This document shows, in pieces, positions 9,587-18,183 of a stretch of DNA of 64,000 bases. The stretch is from positions 327,600-391,599 of the forward strand of contig CAUYUJ010014564.1 in the NCBI GenBank assembly GCA_963575745.1, in the 5' to 3' direction. Each line of letters opens with the position of its first letter. The stretch's first letter is position 1. Below the pieces are notes generated by a model. It was given only the letters and a program-made list of their open reading frames with translations, made no database searches and was not told the origin of the DNA. This stretch comes from Prorocentrum cordatum. Its lineage: Eukaryota; Sar; Dinophyceae; Prorocentrales; Prorocentraceae. The position numbers and the translations under genes were made by a program.

Positions 9587-11236
9587 ATGTTGAGCTCGAT
9601 GTGCCGGGTGCCCTGCTTAGTCCATGCTTCGCAAGATGCAGCACACGGACCAATCATACTCACCGCTGCAAGCGCGGTGACGGAAGCATCCACGGGCATG
9701 GTGGGCGTCGCATTGTTCTCTTTCGCTTCAGCTTGCCTCTCCGGCTGTGTGGTTGCGTTCCGGCCCAGCGCCCTGGATCTAGACGGTGCCACTGGGACAG
9801 TCGTCAGCTCGGGCGCAGAAAAAACGTCGAGGGCTGCTCTGGACGCTTCAGCGCGGGAAGATGGAGAGGACAACATGTTTCTTCGTACGCGCGGTTGGAC
9901 ACAAGAGGATGTTCCCAAGACAGCCCAGGCAGTCGTCAGCTCGCTCGCAGAAGCATCACGTGCCACCCTGAATGCTTCAGCGCAGGAAGAGGGCGAGGAC
10001 GCCGTGCGGCTCCGCATGCGTGGTGAGACCCAGGAAGATGTCCCACAAACGTCCCACTTTGCTCACGTCTACGAGGACTGGCCGTTCCACGACCCCAGTG
10101 GCTCCGAGTGCGACGGGACTGGGCAGGCCCTGGTGGTTGCCAGCCGGACCTCTGGCCTCTTCTTCTACAAGGCGCTGAAGAAGGGGCCGAAACTCTGCGG
10201 CTCGTGGACGCCTCCGCGGCGCACGCTCACTGGCACGTGGGCTGCTCAGTCTCGGGGGGCAGGTGTGGGTCCGGGTGCCGTCCCCGTCGGCACGAATTAC
10301 TTGATCGAGGATTGGGGATGGTTGAGCGGGGGAGTCCTCTACAAGAAGTTTGCGAAGAAGAACCCCAAGGTGGCCATGGAGGGGCACGCGAGGTATGGCA
10401 ACATGTTTGTCGTTGTCACGATCTGCCGTGGCAGTGGCGCAGTGCATCCTTTGAAGGACGAGAGCTGGTATGATCCAGCGTGTTTCTACGTAGAGCAAGA
10501 AAAGGGAGAGGAGTTCCTCTTCAAGCCTGTGTTGTTGAGCTGCCTGTGGCAAGTTCCGCCACCGCTGCAGAGCAGCGCTCCGTGTGGCGACGCCTTGGGC
10601 GCCGTCCAGAAGGCCATAGTGCGTTACACCCGTCTCTCTTCCTTGAGGGCTCTCACGGGGTCTACAACCCCCTGGAATAAAAAGTCCGGACCGCAGAGGT
10701 CGGGGAATAAACCTTGTTGTTCGGCTCCCATTAGACCACGGAGCCCCGGCACAATGTTGCAGGGGCCGCCATGGTTAAATTTCCAGTCCATCCTCACCCC
10801 CTCTAATATTATAATCGCCAAATGGGGTGACGACCGGAAATCCGCATTCCGCCTAATACTTCCTCAAAAAAAAATCCGGACGCTTTTCAGGCGACCGGAA
10901 ATTCTCAGTGGCGACCGGAAATTGGCGATTTCGCTTGAGACTTCCTCGCAAATAAATTTCCGGTCCCAGTTATGTTGCTTGGAAGTGGCGATTCTGCTTG
11001 GTATTTCTTGCCGGTCATGTTTACCTCTCGGGGAGCGACGATGCAAGGGGGCCTGCAGTGCCGATCCGGACTTTTTAATCCAGGGGGTGGTAGCCTTGGG
11101 CCGTCTTGGGGCTCTTAGGGAATCCTCTTGGGCCGGTTTGGACTCCTGTCAGCCAGGTCGGGAGCCTCTTGGGGCTGTGCTTGGTGCCCTTGGGGTCTTC
11201 TCAGGGCCATCGGGGTGCCCTCTCGGGCTGTCTTAG
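9587..11236 (+). CDS. unknown protein with 44-residue tandem repeat; 3' end invaded by a MITE
   Basis: An ATG-initiated frame of 549 codons. Residues about 40-60 are hydrophobic (GVALFSFASACLSGC...), a possible membrane or signal-anchor segment. Residues 72-115 and 116-158 are two copies of a 44-residue repeat (VVSSGAEKTSRAALDASA... versus VVSSLAEASRATLNASA..., both ending TQEDVP). A compact region follows to about residue 345 with conserved-looking aromatic and glycine positions (YLIEDWGWLSGGVLYKKF, then YGNMFVVVTICRGSGAVH). I do not recognise the family. From about base 10,665 the frame runs into an inverted-repeat element, so the last ~190 residues are probably not ancestral protein. The natural end may have been lost or may lie in an unseen downstream exon. 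Coding status of the first ~350 codons is likely; the downstream part is doubtful. Confidence 0.6.
   Translation: MLSSMCRVPCLVHASQDAAHGPIILTAASAVTEASTGMVGVALFSFASACLSGCVVAFRPSALDLDGATGTVVSSGAEKTSRAALDASAREDGEDNMFLRTRGWTQEDVPKTAQAVVSSLAEASRATLNASAQEEGEDAVRLRMRGETQEDVPQTSHFAHVYEDWPFHDPSGSECDGTGQALVVASRTSGLFFYKALKKGPKLCGSWTPPRRTLTGTWAAQSRGAGVGPGAVPVGTNYLIEDWGWLSGGVLYKKFAKKNPKVAMEGHARYGNMFVVVTICRGSGAVHPLKDESWYDPACFYVEQEKGEEFLFKPVLLSCLWQVPPPLQSSAPCGDALGAVQKAIVRYTRLSSLRALTGSTTPWNKKSGPQRSGNKPCCSAPIRPRSPGTMLQGPPWLNFQSILTPSNIIIAKWGDDRKSAFRLILPQKKIRTLFRRPEILSGDRKLAISLETSSQINFRSQLCCLEVAILLGISCRSCLPLGERRCKGACSADPDFLIQGVVALGRLGALRESSWAGLDSCQPGREPLGAVLGALGVFSGPSGCPLGLS
10665..11090. mobile_element. MITE family B with TA flanks
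   Basis: The ends are inverted repeats: left CAACCCCCTGGAATAAAAAG followed by TCCGGA; right, reverse-complemented, CCACCCCCTGGATTAAAAAG followed by TCCGGA. Both ends are directly bordered by TA, as expected for a Tc1/mariner-like TA target duplication. The interior carries several GACCGGAAATT words in both orientations (10,831; 10,891; 10,911; reverse at about 10,955). It encodes nothing. It lies inside the open frame of the 9.6-kb gene. Confidence 0.65.
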
Positions 11237-11545
11237 GGCCATCTTGGGCTGTGTCGGGGTTATTTTTAGGCTGTCTTGGGCTGTCTGAGGAGCCTGTTGG
11301 GGCCGTCAGTGGGCTTTTTGGCATCTCCTTTGTCTCCCTCTAGACATTCTTGGATGCATCTTGAGCCGAGGGGCCAAGGATGCCTAAACTTAGTGTAGCT
11401 CCCTAGGTGTTCCTCGAGGGCATCCTGGTCTTTCTGGACGGCCTCTTGGCCTTCCTTTGGGCGTCTCGGAAGCCTCTTGTCGCCTCTTGGGCGTCGTGGA
11501 AGCCTCTTGAGGTCGCTTTGGGGACTGCTGGGTGCCTCGTGTGTC
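11091..11545 (+). repeat. CTCTTGGGG-type minisatellite, locus 3
   Basis: Irregular GCCTCTTGGGGC and GCCATCTTGGG units fill this stretch between MITE B and MITE A copy 2. No gene is seen. Confidence 0.65.
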
Positions 11546-11690
11546 AAGGTTGGGCCATCTCAGCGGGCATGGTGACCCTCGTGCGCCTTGGATCGTCCCA
11601 GGCAAGCGTCGGGTGCCCAGGGATCTTTGGGGAGAGGGGGAAGGGGGGGGGGGTTAGCCACGTGCACGTGGGTGTGGCCATGTGCACGGG

Positions 11691-11823
11691 GTCGGGTCTG
11701 TCCTTCTGCAGGAGGAATATTCAAACATAGTAACAAATAATGTCGGGACGATTATTCGATTATTTGTCTGACCATTTTGCATGTTTCGCCCCTGAATCCG
11801 CTTGTTATGAGGGCATCCCCGAC
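11691..11823. mobile_element. MITE family A, copy 2
   Basis: Left end GTCGGGTCTGTCCTTCTGCAGG then AGGAATATTC; right end GAATCCGCTTGTTATGAGGG then CATCCCCGAC. Same organisation as the copies at 8,948 and 34,437, but 133 bases long. The TIRs have diverged more on the right side. Confidence 0.65.
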
Positions 11824-11931
11824 CTTAGCCAAGTGAGGGTGAGGATGGCTTGGAGGGCCTACAGAAACCCCACCAGGCAGCACTTGGCATTATACCACTC
11901 CTGAGCGTGCCGTGGGCACGGTTGCGGTTTC

Positions 11932-13221
11932 GTGTTCGACCTCTCGATCCAGCAAGATTGGACGAGGCCACGTCCACAGTACGCCGTGCCGCTCTTCAAC
12001 ATCGAGGCGGCGCTGCACATCTCTCTCGTCGCGATCGGTAACAACCTTCATGCAGTTGTGAGCAGCGGCTTCAGTCAAGGCATGGTGGGAGTTGCAGGGC
12101 TCTCCTCTGCGTACCTCGTTGCACCGAGAATCGCAACAGGAGACGACCCTATGCTGCGAATAGGGCAGCAGCGGTCCTCGTCCTTAGGCAGTCCAGTCAC
12201 CGACACTACTGTTTGGTCCTTTGATGCTGAGCTCACAGCCGCTGGGCAAGCGGCAAGCAGCGTCGAGATGTCAGGTGTGACCTATCCTGAAGGCGTTACG
12301 ACGTGGCAGACGAGACATGGCAATGTCTACAGCATAACTTCGGGCGTCATGGGGGGCGTCGGCGTGGCCGACTTCTCCTTGCTTGGGGAAGGGAAGGTGC
12401 AGAAGGTGGGCATTGGCAGCACAGCACAATACAGGCAACTCGTCGGCAGGACTTGGGTCTCGAAAAACGGCAAGCTCTATGGTGCCCTCGCAGATTGGGG
12501 TTCGAATGGCGGTTTGGTGGTCGCCGAACTCACAGAAGAAGATGGTGTCCCTCGGTTCGTTGGGGAGTCTCACAGCAGCACGACCTTCAAGGCCAACCGG
12601 ATCGTCCTCGTCGACCCAGAAGGGCACCACAGAGGTGATCGGAATGTCAAATTTGCAGTCGTGCCGTTGGAGCAGCCCCGGGGACGCTTCGCTATCTATG
12701 ATATTTCGGATCCGACGAAGCCCACTCGCGTTGCGATCTCGGAGGGCGAGGAAAGAATTGACGAGACGTACTGCTTGGAGGTTCTCGAAGTGGACAATGA
12801 TTTCCCAGAGTATATTGGTGAAGGCGCGAAGCTTTGGCGAGTGATCCTCATGGACGTGAACAGGGGATGGTTCGACTACGATTTCATGTACATTGGCGGA
12901 CACGTGTTCTCTGTGCCAGTCTACCAAGTTCATATCCAGAAAGGGCACGATTTGCGTCTTGGATTAACGCTAGATTGGACGCATGGGGGTGCTGTTGTTT
13001 CCGCAATCAACGGCGGATCTGCTGCTTCGTGGAACAGGATGTGGTCGTCAAGGCAGATCTCTGTGGGAGACCGCCTGTGCGAATACGGCGGCACCAAAGT
13101 TCCAAAGAATGATGTGCTCTCCAAGTCCGCCCAAGACGGGATCGAACAATACATTATGGAGAGCGACGTTGTGCACTTGACTTTCTGTCGCAGCCATTCG
13201 AGCGCTGACTCTCTGTCGTGA
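11932..13221 (+). CDS. beta-propeller-like (LVIVD-type) protein with C-terminal PDZ-like domain
   Basis: An open frame of 429 codons. The codon at 11,932 is GTG, not ATG, and the frame is open back to 11,905, so the true start is either ATG 12,082 (GMVGVAGL) or an upstream exon. Residues about 90-320 carry repeated blade-like segments: VGVADFSLLGEGKVQKVG, then GGLVVAELTEEDGVPRFVG, then GRFAIYDISDPTKPTRVA. The last matches the LVIVD repeat pattern (hydrophobic strand - DxSDPxxP). Residues 334-425 (LRLGLTLDWTHGGAVVSAI, then GDRLCEYGGTKV, then VVHLTFCRS) have the glycine-loop, strand and final strand order of a PDZ domain, a likely peptide-binding module. Propeller and PDZ calls are by eye. Function, location and partners are unknown. 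It sits on the same strand as the 9.6-kb gene, separated by repeats and MITEs. Confidence 0.7.
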   Translation: MFDLSIQQDWTRPRPQYAVPLFNIEAALHISLVAIGNNLHAVVSSGFSQGMVGVAGLSSAYLVAPRIATGDDPMLRIGQQRSSSLGSPVTDTTVWSFDAELTAAGQAASSVEMSGVTYPEGVTTWQTRHGNVYSITSGVMGGVGVADFSLLGEGKVQKVGIGSTAQYRQLVGRTWVSKNGKLYGALADWGSNGGLVVAELTEEDGVPRFVGESHSSTTFKANRIVLVDPEGHHRGDRNVKFAVVPLEQPRGRFAIYDISDPTKPTRVAISEGEERIDETYCLEVLEVDNDFPEYIGEGAKLWRVILMDVNRGWFDYDFMYIGGHVFSVPVYQVHIQKGHDLRLGLTLDWTHGGAVVSAINGGSAASWNRMWSSRQISVGDRLCEYGGTKVPKNDVLSKSAQDGIEQYIMESDVVHLTFCRSHSSADSLS

Positions 13222-14261
13222 GCCGTCGCAAGCCGCCGCCGCGTGGCTTTGCTGGCGGACTGTCTCCTAAAATCTTCGTATATGATGCCGGCGCGTGGGA
13301 CCCGAACAGTTCAGCATCTGGCTGACAGGGGCAAACCCCTTTCGCAGCTCCAACGCAGCATCGCTGTAGGAAGTTCCCCGTCGGACCGAGGAATCAAATC
13401 GAGGTCGATTCGGGGAGGGTACCCTGATGTTCTTTGTGTTTGTTGGACGTTCTTGTGTCCCTGGGGAGGGTACCTTTGGATGTTCTGTGCGTCTTGGCCG
13501 GCAGAGGGTCTCGTGTTCTTGAGGGATTTTCTTTTGTCCTAGGCTCGACTGTAATTCAAGGTCCGTTCGAGTTCAGCACCCTGTGTGAAGTGGCGCGGTT
13601 CTTGAGCTCCCTCTCCTTGTCCGTAGCCTCGTCCCTTCCTCATCTTCTCTCTTCCCTTCTCCCTTGGAAGCTTCTTGGAGGCCTATCTGGGCCCTGTCGA
13701 GGGCATCCTGGGGGCCTCGAGTGGGCATGGGCTCTGTTGAGCCTGTTGAGAGCCTCTTGGGAGTCTCTTGGCCATCTTGGGTGCCATACCCCCCCGAAGA
13801 GGCTCAATTGGGCCATCGTTGGGCCGCCTGCGCGTATCTTAGAGCCCCGCTTAGGTGATATTCGGCCGTCTTGCCATCGACCTGAGGCCGAACAGCCTCG
13901 GAAAGGGGCGCGCCTTCTTCTTGAGTATTCCTTGTGAGTGAGTGTGTGTGTGTGTGTGTCACCTCCTCGATCTTCGGCAGATCTGCCTGGGCAGGAGGAA
14001 CACGCCATGGAGGAGGATGAGGATGAGGAGGAGGAGGAGGAGGAGGAGGAGGAGGACCATAATAAACCCACGATTCATAAGTCGATGCTGCAATACACCG
14101 TCCCTCCCCAAGGCCCCTCCTTACAAGACCATACAAGTCTTCCTTTGCACTGCAGGCGCCCCCTCTTGAATAATGAGCGGCTCGTTGGCCCGCAGTTCAG
14201 ACGAGGGTGCCTGTTGTAACGGATCTTCCCTCTACTTGAAGGACGCCCAGGGTATTCCCAT
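13222..14261. repeat. repeat-rich intergenic DNA
   Basis: 13,430-13,510 holds two copies of a GTTC-TTGTGT-CC / GGGAGGGTACC phrase. 13,665-13,830 is the CTCTTGGGG minisatellite, locus 4. 13,940-13,960 is (GT)n. 14,010-14,055 is (GAG)n. No gene was recognised. Confidence 0.6.
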
Positions 14262-14470
14262 TTTGAGAAACACGTGCCCTCCTTCCGTCTAAGCGTTGCA
14301 GGATGTGAGCGTCGTGGACGCATGCTCTGCGGAAATCCCAGGCGAGAGCCCAGGAGGCCACGGGATCGTTTCATTGTGAGGAGAACATGCCCTCCATTGG
14401 TCTACGCGTTGCAGGATGTCAAAGTCGCAGACGTATGCTTCGCGGAAGTCTCACGCGAGAGCCCCGTTTC
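14262..14470. repeat. two-copy degenerate tandem repeat, about 114 bases
   Basis: The phrases TGCCCTCC, CGTTGCAGGATGT, GACG(C/T)ATGCT, CGCGGAA and GCGAGAGCCC appear in the same order twice, about 113 bases apart (GTTGCAGG at 14,295 and 14,408). Confidence 0.6.
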
Positions 14471-15040
14471 GAAAGATGAGCCGTCCTCCACCTGTGTTAG
14501 CTGTTGCGCAGCATGGAACGCTAGGTCGTAGATGTCGAGGAAGGGTCACGTGGGTGTAGATAGTTGACTTTGTATTCGGATGTGCGCGAGGCCAAGAAGA
14601 AACCCCAGTAGTTACGATGGAGGGAGCGTTCGTTCAGGAATGTGCCTAGGATGCCGAAGGCCCTGGAGGACTTCTTTGTCTGATCAGGGCGGCGGTGATA
14701 TCGATGGCCGATCCGCGATTGGAGTTCCACTGGCTACCACACCCTTGATTCTTTTTATCCGAGGGTTTTTTGCCCACTGCCCCCACCGTTTTTGAAACGA
14801 CCCGCCATGCACTCGCGCAGCTAAGGACAATGTGGAAACCGAGTATGCACGGCGTCAGGACAAGCGCCCCTTTTTGAAATCCGTTTGTGGTCCACGCGTC
14901 AGCACGATTTGAATTCATCTGCCCCTTGAGGCCTCGTGTGGCGACGGGGACGTTGAAGATGAGGATCTGGATGCTGTTGCTGCTGGTTGTGACGGCGAAC
15001 AGGAGGAACTGGTAGCGTCTGGGAGCGCCCGGGGACGTTA
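14471..15040. other. no gene recognised
   Basis: Mixed-composition sequence with no convincing exon on either strand. Confidence 0.35.
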
Positions 15041-15870
15041 GCTGTAGCGTCCGGAGGCGCCTGGGGCAGCCTGGGGAGCGTTTGGGTCCAGAATCGGAGT
15101 CGGCCAGGGCTGCCTGAAAAGTAATGATGTACCCCGCATCTGCCAAACGCTGATTATTTGTGTTGCGCCTGTTGTGCCCAGGGGCTCTTCGGGGCCAGGG
15201 GGTGCGTCGATGTTGAAGGCCAGCGGGTGAGCGCCGAATATTGTTTTTACATCGGATGGTGAGGCTTGGGTCGGATGAATGCGCCGCCGCTTTCTATAAT
15301 TTCTTTTCCACAGGGTGGTGGCGTTCGTGTCGGATCGATGATCGCCGATTTCTACCAGCAGGATGATCAATATTGCGTTGCATGGGTGTACACCGAGCGT
15401 TTGGTCTTCGTCGGATGGTATATCTGATTCGGATGGATGCGCACTGAATTCATTATTGCGCAGGTTGGTCGGATCTGGGTCGTATGGGATAAATGTTGTT
15501 CGATCGGACCGTCGGGGTTGGGCCGTGTGGATGTGAGCACTTGTTTTCCAGCATATTGTGGGGGTTGGGTCGGATGGATGTGCACCGGACCGTGTTTCAA
15601 TGTTGGATAATGAAGTTTGGGTCGAATGAACGTACACCGACTGATGTATTTTGTGTCGGATGGTGACGGCTGGGCCATATGGATGTGCAGCGCATTGTTC
15701 TGTTCTTTGGGGCGGTGAGAATTCTGCCGTGTGGAAGTGCGCCGAACATTTTTCATTCGGATGGCGTAGGGGTTGGGTCGCATGGATGAGAGCAGTTCGT
15801 TTGGTACAACATGGTGACGGTTGGGTCGGATGGATGTGCAGCGAACATATGTTATTTTGTAAGGCGGTGG
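15040..15870. repeat. degenerate ~75-base minisatellite
   Basis: The phrase GGTTGGGTCGGATGGATGTG, followed by a CACCGA/CGCCGA word and a variable AT-rich part, recurs roughly every 70-80 bases (for example near 15,265, 15,430, 15,560, 15,615, 15,770 and 15,820). On the minus strand this keeps a 301-codon frame open (HPTQPSPSD... units), most likely because of the repeat and not because it is a gene. Confidence 0.65.
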
Positions 15871-15884
15871 ATGCCGGGTCGTGC

Positions 15885-15925
15885 CCCGCTATGTCTCCAC
15901 CCTCCGATTCCGAAGCTGTCCAGGT
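15885..15925 (+). repeat. putative A1 repeat of element 1
   Basis: CTATGTCTCCACCCTCCGAT followed by TCCGAAGCTGTCCAGG resembles the internal copy at about 22,235-22,272 (CTATGCTTTCACCCTACGGC followed by TCCGAAACTGTCCAGG). The match is short, with about seven mismatches in 35 bases. Confidence 0.45.
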
Positions 15926-15978
15926 TCGAACGCGCGCGTGCAATCCCCGAGCGCGGGAACCACCCGCGCTTCGAGCCC

Positions 15979-18120
15979 ATGTCGCAAGCTGTTCCGCGAC
16001 GTGGCTCCCCCGCAGAGCGCGACGCTGTGTCCGACGAGCCCACGCAGGAGATGGCCGCCTTTCTCTTGTCCGTGGGCGCGCGCGAGGGCCGCTGCGCGGT
16101 TCCCGCCGGCGTCTTCAACCCTGGTCTGGCGGGCGTTGCGGAGGTTTCCGCGGCCGACGACAACGGCGACGCCGTGGGCGGCGAGATCATCTCGATCGCC
16201 TACGTCTCCCTGCCGCTCTCCATGGTCGACTTCAGTACCGAGATGCAGGCCGTAGATGCGGTGCCCTTCGGACTTGGGGGGCCGTGGCCCGACGGGCCGT
16301 CGGCGCGGGCGGCCGCCCCCCCCCCCCCCCCCGAGCTTCGAGCTTCCCGGCCGCGAGCTCGTCGACGGGGGCCTGTTCGATCCACGGGGCCGCGAGGCGC
16401 AGGAGGAGCAGGAATGCGCGGGGGCCGCAGACGTCAACCCGTCCGGCATCGGTGCTGGACTATTTGCTGGCGCTCCGCCGTCGGCCCCGGTGCTCTTTGC
16501 GGGCGCGGGGGGCGCGCCTGGAGGGGGGCCGCCAGGTTTGCGAGGGGCAGGCCGCGGCGCTCGCTCCAGATCGACCCCGCCGACCGCCACCTCCAATGCC
16601 GCCGACGTCGCGCGCCTCCGTGGCCAAGTGAAGGGCGCTCTCCAGCAGCGGGGCGCCTTCGTCGAGAACCTCGCGGAGATCGCGGGGGCTCTCGGTGCGG
16701 GGCTCTCGGTGCAGGGCGAGGCGGAGGGCCGCCGCCGTCAAGAGCGCCTGGAAGCTTCTGGTCCGCCATTTCCGCAGCGGCCTCCAGGGGCCTCCAAGCC
16801 GCGTTCGGTGGGAGCTGGTCAGGCCCCCCAGGTTGGGCCCAGGGGGCGCGGCAGTGATGGGCGCGCCGGCCTCCGGTTCGGGGGGCCGCCCCGAAGCGCA
16901 GGGCAGCAGCTCCAGACCGTCCACGCGGCCTCTTTCAGAGCTCGCCCCCGGCGCCGCCGGGCGCCCCGGATGCCGCGGGCGCCCCGGCTGGGGCGGCGCC
17001 GGCGCGGCTCGCGCTTATCGCGGGAGGCGGCGTCGGAGGCTCGTCCTCCGCGCGGATCCCTGGAGCCGGGCCGCCCCCGCAAGCTTCGGGGTTTCCTCCG
17101 CCGCCGGCTACCTCCTGGATGGGGGCTGGACTCAGCTGTTCGACCGCCCCGCGCCCCGCTGGCGCCTGGGAAGGGCGGGCGGGGGCGAGCGCGGAGCGAT
17201 CGTCGAGGCCCCGCGGGCGCTGACTTCCCAGAGCCAGGTCACCGCGCCCTTGCTCTCGCGCCAAGGCGCGACGGCCGGTGGCCCCCTGTAAGATTTAATG
17301 GCCGGTTCGGAGGAGGCTGGGGGATGTGCCGGACTTCCCAGAGATGGAGCTCTCCAGGAGGCAACTGGAGAACAACCCGACGAGTTTCTGCACCCGGGTC
17401 GCGGGGGCCAGCGCCAGGCGTGATCTGGCAGCAGACGCGAGCGAGTCCGATGCGCGGGCCGGCCCCATGCGGGTCGAGAGACGCGAGCTTCGGGAAGGCC
17501 CGGGGCGCCGCCTACCTCGCGCATGATCCGGCCACGGCGGCGGATTAGATGCTGGCCCAGCAGCGGGGGCGCGCCGAGGTCACCATCAGGCTGCTGCTCT
17601 GCGCCTTCGAGCAGGCCTCCCTCGGCCAAGGGCGCTGGTCAATGGCGCGGCTGCTCGCGCGCCTCCTGGGGCCCCCGCAGAAATCGTTGGGCCGGGCCCC
17701 GCCGCGGGGCCCTCGCGCCCGTTCGGCCGTCTGTCGTGCCCGAGCTGGGCCGCGGCAGCGATGGCCTTCGCCGAGGGCGCCGCCGCCCTGAGCGAGCTTC
17801 GCCGCCAGGGGGCCGGAGGGGCAGGGGGGGGGGGCGGCGAGGTGCCGGCGAGGTGGCGAGGTCAGCGGGCGCCCGACTGGCCCGAGAGGAGGCAAACGAG
17901 GAATCGCTGCCGCGGGCGGCGGGCGAGCGCAGGCTTGAGTCAGGTGCTCTGCGCTTGGATTCAGGAGCTCGCTGGGCATCGCAGGGGGCGATCAGGAGTC
18001 TCGGAAGCGCCGCTCGGACGAATGGCGCTGTTTGCCCCCGGCCCGCCCCCGCAGCTCGCGCTCGGCGCTCGGGGCGTGGCTGGCCTCTGCGGGGGCCGCC
18101 CGGCACCGCGGCAGTTTTGA
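15979..18120 (+). pseudogene. gag-like region of element 1, frameshifted
   Basis: Protein-like sequence starts near MSQAVPRRGSPAERDAVSDE and continues as MAAFLLSVGA, VPAGVFNPGLAGVAEVSAAD and IAYVSLPLSMVDFSTEMQAV to a poly-C run at about 16,315. There the signal moves to another frame (ELPGRELVDGGLF, later ADVARLRGQVKGALQQRGAF). Further fragments appear near 17,549 (EVTIRLLLCAFEQASLGQG) and 17,761 (MAFAEGAAALSELRRQG). Position before the RT and general style suggest a gag/ORF1. No zinc knuckle is visible. Not one continuous frame, so non-functional as read. Confidence 0.45.
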
Positions 18121-18183
18121 ACGTGACTCTCGCCGGGGACATGTCTCTAGCTCCGGCCTTCGGCCGCGTTCGCCTCCGCGCCC

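Noticed and set aside
10670-10685. AATAAA as a polyadenylation signal after the 9.6-kb gene
   Set aside because: It lies inside the terminal repeat of MITE B, and dinoflagellates are not known to rely on AATAAA.
15038-15943. 301-codon minus-strand frame (HPTQPSPSD-type units)
   Set aside because: Coincides with the ~75-base minisatellite and has irregular unit lengths; no start context or domain, so kept as a repeat only.
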